NCBI RefSeq assembly: GCF_022179245.1
Contig: NZ_BPQM01000104.1
Location: 1-43,487 of the forward strand
Source of the DNA: Methylobacterium gregans
GTDB taxonomy: Bacteria; Pseudomonadota; Alphaproteobacteria; Rhizobiales; Beijerinckiaceae
Length of the DNA: 43,487 nucleotides
Reading direction: 5' to 3'
The position numbers and the translations under genes were made by a program. The notes under the pieces are model-generated. The model made no database searches. It worked only from the letters and a program-made list of their open reading frames with translations, and was not told where the DNA came from. Positions 8,236 through 16,331 of this stretch are shown in pieces. Numbering within the stretch: the first letter of the stretch is position 1; every line of letters starts with the position of its first letter.

Positions 8236-8249
8236 AAAATTAGAATTTT
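8236..8249. promoter_or_regulatory. 14-base AT palindrome upstream of a LysR gene
   Basis: AAAATTAGAATTTT is an inverted repeat of two 6-base arms around AG, 55 bases before the LysR start. The 8220-8300 stretch is markedly AT-rich for this genome and probably carries the promoter. An operator role is a guess. Confidence 0.3.
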
Positions 8250-8303
8250 CCCGTAGGATGTAGTTAGTTAGACATATGTTTCCTACTTTCTAAAAGGCAA
8301 TTG

Positions 8304-9224
8304 ATGCGCTATTCGATCTCACTTTCAGCCTTCCATATCTTCGAGGCCGCGGCCCGTAAATGCTCTTTCAAAGCGGCCGCGAGCGAGTTGAGCCTGTCGA
8401 CAAGCGCGATCAGTCACGCGATCCGCAAGATGGAAGAGGGTGTCGGGGTTCCGTTATTCGAGCGCACAGGCCAGGGCGTCCGTCTGACCTCGTCTGGCGA
8501 GATCCTACTCGAACATGCGAGCCGTGCATTCGAGGCGCTCGATAGCGGTCTGGACCTCGTGATGAGCCGCAGTTCCCAGCTCTTGCGCCTGCACTGCGCG
8601 CCGAGCTTTGCTGCGCAGTGGCTCACGCCGCGTCTGGCTCGATTTCTCAGCGAGCATCCTGGGATCGAGGTCCGCCTCGCGGCCGGCATGGACTACGCCC
8701 GTTTCACGAACGACGATTTCGACGCGGACATCGTCTACGGGGCGCCACGGGGTGACGGCCTTGTGCGCATGGGCCTCGGCGAGGAAATCGTGACCCCGCT
8801 CTGCGATCGGACCCGAGCCCGCACGATCCGCTCGATCACGGACCTGCTCGGACAGACGCTCATTCAAAGCGACAACAAGCAGCTGCGCTGGCCGCACTGG
8901 TTCGAGGCCAACGGACTCGCGCCTCCGCCGGCCGCGGGCCTGCGCTTCGACCGTAGTTTCCTGGCTCTCGCCGCTGCGGCCGACGGATTGGGCGTCGCGC
9001 TCGAATCGACCCGGCTCGCGGAGCGGGAAATCGCCGCCGGACGGCTCGTCGCTCCGCTCGCCGGTCATGCGCGCGAGCTTCGCTACGTCGGTCATCACTT
9101 GGTCTTTCCGATCGCCGCGCGCCGTCGCGCGCCCCTGCGGGCCTTCGCGCGATGGCTCGCGGCCGAACTCTCGATCCCGATCGATCCGATCCTCGACGGC
9201 CAAGCATCCCCCCAGCAAAGATGA
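8304..9224 (+). CDS. LysR-family regulator, GcvA-like
   Basis: A 306-residue regulator. Residues 5-65 are the winged helix-turn-helix (SAFHIFEAAARKCSFKAAAS, ELSLSTSAISHAIRKMEEGV). The GcvA-type effector domain follows (LLRLHCAPSFAAQWLTPRLA, RFLSEHPGIEVRL, then ALAAAADGLGVALESTRLA). The ATG at 8304 follows AAAGG; a TTG just before it is less likely. The next gene on the same strand is a truncated short-chain dehydrogenase that may once have been its target. The gene sits between insertion-sequence relics and a rearrangement junction, so it may be acquired or orphaned. No ligand can be assigned. Confidence 0.88.
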   Translation: MRYSISLSAFHIFEAAARKCSFKAAASELSLSTSAISHAIRKMEEGVGVPLFERTGQGVRLTSSGEILLEHASRAFEALDSGLDLVMSRSSQLLRLHCAPSFAAQWLTPRLARFLSEHPGIEVRLAAGMDYARFTNDDFDADIVYGAPRGDGLVRMGLGEEIVTPLCDRTRARTIRSITDLLGQTLIQSDNKQLRWPHWFEANGLAPPPAAGLRFDRSFLALAAAADGLGVALESTRLAEREIAAGRLVAPLAGHARELRYVGHHLVFPIAARRRAPLRAFARWLAAELSIPIDPILDGQASPQQR

Positions 9225-9428
9225 ATATGTTTCAACTGCGGTTGCAGCTTATGCGTTTGTCAGCGCGGTCTGACTTGGCGCATCTTGGGTTCAACAGAAA
9301 CGGGAAGGACGATTTCTCTGCAGCCTTTAGTTGATGACGGCGGAGTTGAATCCGTTTCATGAGCAGAGATCGATCCTCCCGACGAAACGATGCGGCCGGA
9401 CGCCTCCGGCTGCCGGGAGGACATCGCA

Positions 9429-9779
9429 ATGCTTCTGAGGGACAAGGTCTGTGTGATCACGGGCGCGGCCTCCGCGCGCGGGATCGGTAAGGCGACGGCC
9501 CGCCGCTTCGCCGCCCATGGCGCGTGCATCGTCATCCTCGATCTCAATGCCGGCCAGGCCGAAGCGGCTGCCCGGGAGATCGGGCCCGGGCATCTCGGGC
9601 TCGCCTGCGACGTCACCGACCGCGCAGCCTGCCAGATCGCCGCTGGCGAGATCGTGGCACAGGTCGGCCGCATCGACGTCCTCGTCAACAATGCCGGCAT
9701 TACCCAGCCGCTGAAGCTGATGCAGATCGAGGCGGCCAACTACGACGCCGTCACCGACGTGAACCCGCACCATGATTGA
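9429..9779 (+). pseudogene. truncated short-chain dehydrogenase/reductase (N-terminal half)
   Basis: Only the first 110 or so residues of an SDR remain. The Rossmann start is intact (KVCVITGAASARGIGKATAR, a TGxxxGxG cofactor motif), and so are CDVTD and VGRIDVLVNNAGITQP. The protein then leaves the family after YDAVTDVN and stops at PHHD. A complete enzyme would have about 250 residues including the Ser-Tyr-Lys catalytic part, all of which is absent, so it cannot be active. The start has a good ribosome site (GGGAGG, 8-base spacing). The break near 9764 coincides with the end of a truncated sensor kinase on the other strand, which points to a deletion or recombination joint. Confidence 0.88.
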
Positions 9780-9954
9780 ACAGGACGGCCGTCAGGAACA
9801 CGGCGGGGAAGTAGAAGAAGAACGGGTAGGCCTGCAGCGAGGGCCAGGCCCATCGGCCGGCACCGTAGGCAAGGCTGACAATCACAACGGCTGCCAGATA
9901 GCCGATCCAGCGCGGCCGCTGGCGCAGCATCTGGTGGGTGATGAGCCTCCACAT
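9751..9954 (-). pseudogene. truncated sensor histidine kinase, N-terminal DUF4118 membrane part
   Basis: A 67-residue frame reads MWRLITHQMLRQRPRWIGYL, AAVVIVSLAYGAGRWAWPSL and QAYPFFFYFPAVFLTAVLFN, then HGAGSRR and a stop. The two hydrophobic helices and the YPFFFYFPAVFLTA pattern are typical of the DUF4118 sensor region at the start of HWE- or PAS-type histidine kinases. The rest of the membrane domain, PAS, dimerisation and ATPase parts are missing. Its end overlaps the truncated dehydrogenase by about 29 bases in antisense, so the two halves meet at one breakpoint. Confidence 0.7.
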
Positions 9955-10199
9955 GGTTATCGCGCTGGAACTCCCGACGCGCCCGCATGCCAGCATCCAA
10001 GCTAGACTGCTGGGAGCATGAGGGGAATAGTTCGATACCGCACCAAAGCCGGGCATGCTCGAAGAGCTGGCAACCTTGTGCTCGAAACGGACACCTGCGG
10101 CATGCCCGATCGGCCCACGGCCTGCATCATCAGGCGGGGCACCAACGCTCACGCAACCGTGAGGTGTGGTGTTTACTGTGCAAACAGGAATCCTCCCGT

Positions 10200-10412
10200 A
10201 TGCGCGGTCCTATGAATGACGAGAGCGGAACGCCCTTGGCCATCGCCGTGAGAGCGCTCGCGGACGTCAAGCTCATAGACGGTGGTGATAGCGTCGATGT
10301 TCGCTTCACTGCGGCTGACGGCCGAATGGTTGCTGTGCTCATCCCGAGGAAGGCGTTCGCCGAGCTGCAGGCGGCGGTGCTTCAGGACTCCGAGACTAAG
10401 ACCCGACGTTGA
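10200..10412 (+). CDS. small protein of unknown function
   Basis: A 70-residue protein (MRGPMNDESGTPLAIAVRAL, then ADVKLIDGGDSVDVRFTAAD and RMVAVLIPRKAFAELQAAV). The ATG at 10200 has AGGAA nine bases upstream; a second ATG at 10212 has none. The pattern suggests two or three beta-strands followed by a helix. There is no signal peptide. I recognise no family. The Rap1a-like gene begins 55 bases further on with its own ribosome site. Confidence 0.6.
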   Translation: MRGPMNDESGTPLAIAVRALADVKLIDGGDSVDVRFTAADGRMVAVLIPRKAFAELQAAVLQDSETKTRR

Positions 10413-10467
10413 CCAGGCCTTCCGGTGCTCAGCCGAATTCATTTGCCGTCCAAACAGGAAAGCGCAC

Positions 10468-10878
10468 ATGAGCTGGTGCCGCTTGCACGCAAGACCGCTT
10501 CGCGCAGCATTTGGCGGTATGTTACTCCTTGGTATGCTGAGCGTACCCGTTCAGGCTGCACCCGAGGGTGAAACCTCGGCAGATATCATCGAGGGATGCA
10601 ATCAGTTCATCAAGTTCTCTCGCAAAGGCACGCCTCCGAGGGATGCGGACAAGCTGCGCCGCGTCGGTGAATGCATCGGTGCTGTGCGAACCACGCTTGC
10701 GTTCGTTGTTAGAGACGATGCTGTCTGCCCACCTCCTCATGCAAAGCTCGTAGACGCGGCAATCATTTTCTCCCTTCATATCCTGCAGCATCCCGAGGAG
10801 CTCAGGGAGAACTATGTCGTAGTCATCCAGAGCGCGCTGGTCGGCGCTTGGCCCTGCCGGCCTTCGAAATCCTTGTGA
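10468..10878 (+). CDS. Rap1a/Tai immunity-family secreted protein
   Basis: A 136-residue protein with a signal peptide (residues 1-30: LRAAFGGMLLLGMLSVPVQA, cleavage after AQA-like VQA). The mature part has the Rap1a/Tai layout: ADIIEGCNQFI, GECIGAVRTTLAFV, then VCPPPHAKLVDAAIIFSLHI, HPEELRENYVVVIQSAL and a final WPC. Four cysteines are spaced as in the family. Known members are periplasmic immunity proteins against type VI amidase effectors, but many homologues are housekeeping or orphan. No effector or type VI secretion gene is in this window, so an immunity role is not shown. The start has AGGAA with 7-base spacing. Confidence 0.75.
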   Translation: MSWCRLHARPLRAAFGGMLLLGMLSVPVQAAPEGETSADIIEGCNQFIKFSRKGTPPRDADKLRRVGECIGAVRTTLAFVVRDDAVCPPPHAKLVDAAIIFSLHILQHPEELRENYVVVIQSALVGAWPCRPSKSL

Positions 10879-10994
10879 ATGGAGCCACGCTTCGCAAGCG
10901 CGTTAAGGAGACACTTTGCTAGTCGCTTTAAGAGCTTGTGCATAGCCCTGCGATTAGCCTGATGGCAAAGCCGGAACGGCGAGGACCAACCGAG

Positions 10995-12410
10995 ATGTTT
11001 GAATCTGGCCCGCAAGCGAGCCGTAGGCAGGCGGTGCCGACAGCCCTCGTCAGATACTGTCGCGCCCTGGGCAAGGATCGTCGCGGCGGAGTGGCTCTCA
11101 TCTTCGGCCTCAGCGCGACGGTTATAATCGGCCTCGTAGGCGGCGGCGTCGACTATGCTCGCCTCACCTATCGCAAGTCTCAGCTTCAGAGTGCGGTTGA
11201 TCGCGGCGTGATCGCGGGCGGTAACGCCTTGAAGCTGGCAGCCTCTAACCTCGACTCAGTCCGCGGCGTGACCGAGCAGACGATCCGCGATGCGGCTCGA
11301 CCCGCGCCTGATCGACCGTTCACGCTGTCCATCGAAGTGCCGCCGGAGAAGACCAGCGTGTTCGCCCGCGCTGAGGAGACGGTCCGTTTCAGCTTTGGTG
11401 CTCTCGTAGGTCTGAGCTCCACCACCGTCGCCGCCCAGGCGCGGGTCAATGTCGTGGGCAAGCTGCGTCTGTGTATGCTCACGCTAGATGCTGCAGCGCC
11501 AGGCGCCTTCTATTTGAAGAAGGAGGCGCAGGTCACCGCCAATAACTGCTCGCTCTACTCGAACTCGACCAGTCCGACCGGCATGGTGGGTGGTGACAGC
11601 GCGATTGCCCGGGCAGACACAATCTGCTCGGCCGGTGGCTACCTCGGCCTGCGCGCGAACTTCGCGCCGACGCCTCAGACCGGCTGCCCAGTGATCGAGG
11701 ACCCGCTGAAAGGCCGCGCAAATCCGGCGGTCGGTGCCTGCGCGACGCTACCCTTCCCCTTCAACCTATTGCCGATCACGAAGACGCCGACGATCGACCA
11801 GAGCGTCACGCTGGAACCGGGCACCTACTGCGCCGGCTTGCAGATCAAGAAGAACGCTGTGGTGACACTGAAGCCCGGCATCTATGTTTTCAAGGACGGT
11901 CCGCTGATCGTCAAGGACAAGGCATCCCTGACCGGAGAGGGTGTCGGCTTATACTTCGCTGGCGACAAGGCCGGCCTACTCTTCGACAAGGATACAACCA
12001 TCAAGCTGACGGCGCCTACGACAGGTGAAATGGCAGGCCTGCTCATGGCGGAGCAGACTGCGGTGGCTAACCCTCTCGATCCTGCCTTGTTGGCCAACGC
12101 AACCGACTACGGTGTCGGCATCCCGCCGACGCCGCTTCCGCTCGGTCAGACGAAGCCGATGCGGATCTATCGGATCATCAGCAACAATGCCCGCACCATG
12201 CTCGGCACCATTTATCTGCCCTCTGGACGGCTCGTGATCGACGCGACGCAGCCGGTGGCGGATCAGTCAGCCTACACAGTGGTGGTGGCCCAGCAGGTCA
12301 ACCTCTACGAGGGCCCGAACCTCTACCTGAACGCGAACTACGACCAGACGAGCGTGCCGGTGCCCAAGGGCGTCGGGCCGCTCTCGGGCAAGCTACTCCT
12401 GACAAACTGA
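10995..12410 (+). CDS. Tad-like membrane-anchored surface protein with beta-repeat domain
   Basis: A 471-residue protein. The ATG at 10995 follows AGGA with a 9-base spacer; upstream GTG and ATG codons (10938, 10962) have none. Residues 25-78 form a TadE/TadG-type N-terminus: RRGGVALIFGLSATVIIGLV is the membrane helix, followed by DYARLTYRKSQLQSAVDRG. The usual von Willebrand A domain of TadG is absent. Instead, residues 265-400 contain PGTYCAGLQIKKNAVVTLKP, GIYVFKDGPLIVKDKASLTG and GVGLYFAGDKAGLLF, a strand-turn rhythm like a beta-helix. Most of it should face the periplasm or cell exterior. No Tad pilus machinery is nearby, so it is an orphan in accessory DNA. Confidence 0.8.
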   Translation: MFESGPQASRRQAVPTALVRYCRALGKDRRGGVALIFGLSATVIIGLVGGGVDYARLTYRKSQLQSAVDRGVIAGGNALKLAASNLDSVRGVTEQTIRDAARPAPDRPFTLSIEVPPEKTSVFARAEETVRFSFGALVGLSSTTVAAQARVNVVGKLRLCMLTLDAAAPGAFYLKKEAQVTANNCSLYSNSTSPTGMVGGDSAIARADTICSAGGYLGLRANFAPTPQTGCPVIEDPLKGRANPAVGACATLPFPFNLLPITKTPTIDQSVTLEPGTYCAGLQIKKNAVVTLKPGIYVFKDGPLIVKDKASLTGEGVGLYFAGDKAGLLFDKDTTIKLTAPTTGEMAGLLMAEQTAVANPLDPALLANATDYGVGIPPTPLPLGQTKPMRIYRIISNNARTMLGTIYLPSGRLVIDATQPVADQSAYTVVVAQQVNLYEGPNLYLNANYDQTSVPVPKGVGPLSGKLLLTN

Positions 12411-12470
12411 GGTCGGGTTCCCGCGTGAACCTGTCGCCCTACCTGCGATGAAGGCATAGGGGGCTACGAA

Positions 12471-12674
12471 GTGTCCGACGACGCGCCGGTCGCCAGTCTC
12501 ATTGCACAGACGCATTTACTGGAGCGGATGGCAGGCTCGATCTGCTCTGCCGCACTGGTTTGCCGCACAAAGGGAGCCGATAGCGCGGAACAGTCGCTCT
12601 GGCGAATGGCGCGCAAGCATCGCATTCAAGCACTGCTTGCCCGTGGAAAAGCGGCCGCTCAGTCGGTCAGGTGA
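12471..12674 (+). CDS. hypothetical small protein
   Basis: A 67-residue frame from a GTG that follows AGGGGG with a 7-base spacer. The sequence (SDDAPVASLIAQTHLLERMA, GSICSAALVCRTKG, LWRMARKHRIQALLARGK) looks mainly helical and is basic at the end. I know no family and see no membrane segment. Its last 8 bases overlap the end of the convergent PilZ gene. Expression is plausible because of the ribosome site, but the frame may also be chance. Confidence 0.4.
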   Translation: MSDDAPVASLIAQTHLLERMAGSICSAALVCRTKGADSAEQSLWRMARKHRIQALLARGKAAAQSVR

Positions 12675-12957
12675 TCAGCGTGAGCGGCTCGGAGGAGGGG
12701 CTGCTTCGGTCCATGAATTCCAAGCCGGCCTTGCGCCCTTGCTGCCAGACACGTCGGCAGGAGCGGTGGATGTTCAGGGCCGGCAGGTGGAGCCTGATCA
12801 CACTTGGTACGGTCGAGTCCGGGTCAAGCTCGACCATGACGCCGCCTTGCGACACATTCCAAACGAGGCAGTCCCAGCAGACCGCATCGTCGCGGCTGAC
12901 GAGAGTGCCGATCTTCAGGCAATCTTTTCGAGGGGATTGCCGTCTCTCGCTCCGCAT
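12667..12957 (-). CDS. PilZ-domain protein
   Basis: A 96-residue single-domain protein. The N-terminus carries an arginine-rich switch (MRSERRQSPRKDC) and the later motif WNVSQGGVMVELD matches the D/N-x-S-x-x-G signature of PilZ. Together these are the c-di-GMP contact sites, although the first is RRQSPR rather than a textbook RxxxR. It is cytoplasmic. The ATG at 12957 has GGAGG five bases upstream, better than the GTG at 12963. A diguanylate cyclase lies 1.3 kb away, but a link between them is only suggested by proximity. Confidence 0.85.
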   Translation of the reverse strand: MRSERRQSPRKDCLKIGTLVSRDDAVCWDCLVWNVSQGGVMVELDPDSTVPSVIRLHLPALNIHRSCRRVWQQGRKAGLEFMDRSSPSSEPLTLIT

Positions 12958-13238
12958 CAACACCTCCGGGTATCCTCAGCCTCTCATACGGGAGTGACTC
13001 CGGGAGGGTGTGAGCTTTGCTGCAGCTCTTTCCTGTGCTGGTTAGCAAGGCGTTTCCGGTCCGCTGTCGTAGGGGAAGCAGCGGTTCGCACGAGTCTGAA
13101 CAGAGGTCCGCCACCCACTCCGAGCGGCCGTTGCAGGGCGGCACCGGCCGAAAGTCACTCCTCTGCGGAGCGCGCAGGCGTCGGAACGGGCGCCGGTCCC
13201 GATTGCCACCCGGTCCGGAACCCCTCTATGGGCGGACG

Positions 13239-14084
13239 ATGAATTACCGGCACGCCTTCCACGCGGGGAATTTCTGCGACGTCCTCAAGCACCTCGTCCT
13301 CGTGCGGGTGCTGGCGCATCTCAGCCTGAAGCCCACCGCCTTCCGGGCGATCGACGCCTTCGCGGGGATTGGCCTCTACGACCTCGACGCCGACGAGGCC
13401 GCCCGCACGGGCGAGTGGCACGACGGCTGGGGCCGGCTCGAGGCGCCCTTCGAGGCGCCCGTCGAGGCGCTGCTCGCGCCCTACCGGGAGGCCGTGGCGG
13501 CCGTGCGGGTGCGCCACGGGGCCACGGCCTATCCGGGCTCGCCCGCCCTGATCCGCGAGGCGCTGCGCGCGGGCGACAAGGGCGTGTTCGTCGAGCTGCA
13601 CCCTGTCGACCACGAGACCCTGCGGGCGCGCTACGCCCGCGACGCCCGCACCAAGGTGCTGCACCTCGACGGCTGGACCGCCCTCAACGCGATGATCCCA
13701 CCGCCGGAGCGGCGCGGCCTCGTGCTGATCGACCCGCCCTTCGAGGTGCCGGGCGAGGTCGAGCGCCTCGGCGTGCATCTGGCCAAGGCCGTGGCCAAGT
13801 GGCCGACCGGGATCTTCCTGGCGTGGTACCCGATCAAGGACGCGGCGGCGGTGGAGCGGATGGCCGCCGCCCTCGACCGGGACCTGAGCCGGCCGGCGCT
13901 GCGCCTCGACCTCGTGGTCGACCCGCCCGATCCCGCCCGCCTCACCGGCACCGGGATGATCGTGGTCAATCCGCCCTGGCGGCTGGCCGAGGAGGCCGCC
14001 CTGTTCCTGCCCGCGCTCGCCGGGCGCCTCGCCCGCGACGCCTACGGCGCCTTCCGCTGCGACCCGCTCGGGCCGCGCGCGTGA
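13239..14084 (+). CDS. rlmJ: 23S rRNA (adenine(2030)-N6)-methyltransferase
   Basis: A 281-residue RlmJ protein, close to the 280 residues of the E. coli enzyme, which methylates A2030 of 23S rRNA using S-adenosylmethionine. The family start MNYRHAFHAGNFCDVLKH is present, followed by the SAM-binding region IDAFAGIGLYDLD. The catalytic motif DPPFE places Asp165-Pro-Pro where E. coli has DPPY. The C-terminal WPTGIFLAWYPIKD and MIVVNPPW also match. The ATG at 13239 is fixed by the conserved N-terminus. The 281 bases before it contain no gene that I can support. Confidence 0.95.
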   Translation: MNYRHAFHAGNFCDVLKHLVLVRVLAHLSLKPTAFRAIDAFAGIGLYDLDADEAARTGEWHDGWGRLEAPFEAPVEALLAPYREAVAAVRVRHGATAYPGSPALIREALRAGDKGVFVELHPVDHETLRARYARDARTKVLHLDGWTALNAMIPPPERRGLVLIDPPFEVPGEVERLGVHLAKAVAKWPTGIFLAWYPIKDAAAVERMAAALDRDLSRPALRLDLVVDPPDPARLTGTGMIVVNPPWRLAEEAALFLPALAGRLARDAYGAFRCDPLGPRA

Positions 14085-14239
14085 GCGCGACGGCGAGATC
14101 TGCGCTGTTCTCGGGGCCGCGCCGGAGGCAGGCCGAAAGACCGGAATACAGGGGTTTTGACGGCTCTTTTTAAAGCGTTGTCAGTGTTTCCGGAAGATAT
14201 TCCGTCCGACACGGAACCGGTCCCGGGGAGCCGCCAACG

Positions 14240-15850
14240 ATGACCGCGCCGCGCCGCCCCGCAGGGCCGCTCCGCTTGCCCCGGCTCTGGACCGCCCTCG
14301 GCATCCTGGCGCCGGTCGGCATGCTCATCGTCTCCGGCCTCATCCTGCTCGACCTGCGGCGGGACGCCTGGGAGAAGGCCGAGCAGACCTCCCGCAACCT
14401 CATCCAGGTGATCGAGCGCGACGTGGCGCGCAACGTCGAGATCATCGACCTCTCGCTGCAGGCGATCGTCGACAACCTGAAGGCGCCGGCCCTGGCGCAG
14501 GCCAGCCGCGAGCTGCGCCAGCTCGTCCTGTTCGACCGGGTGGTCAACGCGAAAGATGTCGGCGTGGTCCTCGTCCTCGACGAGCACGGCGACAGCATCA
14601 TGGACGCCGCCTCCCTGACGGCACGCCATACCAACAACGCCGATCGGACCTACTTCAAGGCGCACGCGGCCCGCTCCGATCTCGGGCTCTACATCAGCCA
14701 CCCGATCGTCTCGCGCCTGACCGGAGCGCCCATCGTCGTGCTCAGCCGCCGGATCAGCAAGCCGGACGGCTCCTTCGGCGGCGTGGCCCTCGCCAGCCTG
14801 TCGCTCTCCTATTTCAGCCGCCTGTTCGAGCGGATCGATCTGGGGCACCGGGGCACGATCAACCTCTTCCACCGCGACGGCACGCGCATCGTGCGCTATC
14901 CGACCCCCGACCCGATCGCCTCCGCCCCGCCCCCGAACTTCGCCGGCACACCGAACTTCGCGCGCTTCCTGCGCCAGGCGCGGGGCACCTTCGTCGGCAC
15001 GACCCACAGCGACGGCGTGGAGCGGCACTACACCTTCGTCCAGTTCGAGGATCTGCCGCTCGTCCTCAACGTCGCCGTGGCGACCGAGGTGATCGACGCC
15101 GAGTGGCGCCGGAAGGCCCTCGTGCTCGGGGGCATCCTGCTCGCCCTCTGCGGGCTCACGGCCGGCCTCGCGCTCCTGTTCGGGCGGGAGCTGCGCCGCC
15201 GCGCGGCGATCGAGACTGAGCTCGCCGCCCTGTCCCGCACCGACGTCCTCACGGGCCTTGCCAACCGCCGCCGCTTCGACGAGGCGCTCGGCGCGGCCTG
15301 CGAGCGGGCGCACCGCACCGGGCGGCCGTTCTGCCTCCTGATCGTCGATGCCGATCACTTCAAGCGCTACAACGACCGCTACGGCCACGCGGTCGGCGAC
15401 ACAGTGCTAAAGGGCTTGGCGCAGAGCCTGTCGGCGAGCGTCCGCCGGCCGGACGATCTCGTGGCCCGCATCGGCGGCGAGGAATTCGCCGTCCTCCTGC
15501 CCGAGACCGACGCGGCGGGCGCAGCCCGCATCGCCGAGAAGATCCACGCGGAGGTGGCCGGACTGGTCTTCGCGGGTGCCCGCGAGGGGATCGGCGAAAG
15601 GACCGGCGCAGGGACCAGCGAAGTGACCGGCGAAGGGACTTGGATGCCGGCGGGGGCGGTCCGGGTCAGCATCGGCCTCGCCTGCGCCGCGCCGGGCACC
15701 GCGGCCGACGACCTCTACCGGCTCGCGGACGAGGCGCTCTACGACGCGAAGAAAGCCGGGCGGAACCGGACCTGCTGCGCCCCGATGCCGGAAGCTTTCG
15801 AGCCGCCGGCCGCCCGCGGACGCGCCGCCCTGCGGCTGGTCGGATCGTAG
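14240..15850 (+). CDS. membrane-bound diguanylate cyclase with periplasmic Cache-type sensor
   Basis: A 536-residue enzyme that makes c-di-GMP from two GTP. A first membrane helix lies at residues 19-42, a periplasmic sensor of about 250 residues follows, and a second helix lies at 290-313. The sensor has Cache/PAS-like features (GVVLVLDEHGDSI, ADRTYFKAHAARSDLGLYIS, PIVVLSRRISKPDGSFGG). The GGDEF domain begins at SRTDVLTGLANRRRFDEAL. The active site is GGEEF at 412-416, and an inhibitory I-site RxxD (RPDD) lies at 403-406, so product feedback is expected. An insert with a 12-bp tandem repeat interrupts the domain around residues 450-470. The final 30 residues are a variable tail. Confidence 0.93.
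   Translation: MTAPRRPAGPLRLPRLWTALGILAPVGMLIVSGLILLDLRRDAWEKAEQTSRNLIQVIERDVARNVEIIDLSLQAIVDNLKAPALAQASRELRQLVLFDRVVNAKDVGVVLVLDEHGDSIMDAASLTARHTNNADRTYFKAHAARSDLGLYISHPIVSRLTGAPIVVLSRRISKPDGSFGGVALASLSLSYFSRLFERIDLGHRGTINLFHRDGTRIVRYPTPDPIASAPPPNFAGTPNFARFLRQARGTFVGTTHSDGVERHYTFVQFEDLPLVLNVAVATEVIDAEWRRKALVLGGILLALCGLTAGLALLFGRELRRRAAIETELAALSRTDVLTGLANRRRFDEALGAACERAHRTGRPFCLLIVDADHFKRYNDRYGHAVGDTVLKGLAQSLSASVRRPDDLVARIGGEEFAVLLPETDAAGAARIAEKIHAEVAGLVFAGAREGIGERTGAGTSEVTGEGTWMPAGAVRVSIGLACAAPGTAADDLYRLADEALYDAKKAGRNRTCCAPMPEAFEPPAARGRAALRLVGS
15589..15636 (+). repeat. four 12-bp tandem repeats inside the GGDEF coding region
   Basis: Four consecutive 12-base units are visible: GATCGGCGAAAG, GACCGGCGCAGG, GACCAGCGAAGT and GACCGGCGAAGG. 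A partial fifth unit (GACTTGG) follows. They keep the reading frame and encode a Gly/Thr/Glu-rich loop before the strand VRVSIGLACA. Copy-number change would only lengthen or shorten the loop. Confidence 0.85.
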
Positions 15851-16007
15851 CGGGCGCACCGAGCCCGGCGCCCGGGACGCATCTGCCCCACGCCGGCCGC
15901 GCGCGGCCGCGGTCTTGCGCCGGGCCGGACCCGCTATACCTCACGGGGGAAGGCCGGGTATCCCGACGGCAAACGCGCGGGCCGGCGCCCGCCCCGAAGG
16001 CAAGGCG

Positions 16008-16331
16008 ATGCTCTCCTCCGATACCGACATCCTGAGCGCCGCCGCGGCTTGGCGGCGCGCGGGCCGCGGCGTTGCGCTGGCGACCGTGATCGAGACCTGG
16101 GGCTCGGCCCCGCGCCCCGTGGGCAGCCACCTCGTCATCGACGGGGACGGCAACTTCCTGGGCTCCGTCTCGGGCGGCTGCGTCGAGGGCGCGGTGATCA
16201 CCGACGCGATCGACGTGATCGCGGAGGGGCGCCCGCGCGTCCTGGAATTCGGCGTGGCCGACGAGACGGCGTGGCGGGTCGGCCTCTCCTGCGGCGGGCG
16301 CATCCGCGTCCTCGTCGAGCGGGTCGACTGA
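16008..16331 (+). CDS. XdhC/CoxI family protein, N-terminal-domain subunit
   Basis: A 107-residue protein that is just the XdhC/CoxI domain: ATVIETWGSAPRPVGSHLVI, GNFLGSVSGGCVEGAVITDA, and VGLSCGGRIRVLVE. XdhC-type proteins receive molybdenum cofactor, help sulfurate it and insert it into xanthine dehydrogenase or CO-dehydrogenase-like enzymes. Here the usual single protein is split, and the Rossmann half is encoded by the next gene, which overlaps by one base. The ATG at 16008 follows GAAGGCAAGG. First gene of a four-gene cofactor-maturation operon. Confidence 0.92.
   Translation: MLSSDTDILSAAAAWRRAGRGVALATVIETWGSAPRPVGSHLVIDGDGNFLGSVSGGCVEGAVITDAIDVIAEGRPRVLEFGVADETAWRVGLSCGGRIRVLVERVD

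Noticed and set aside
10018..10215. A 65-codon plus-strand frame before the small gene at 10200
   Set aside because: It overlaps a better supported start, has no ribosome site and resembles no protein.
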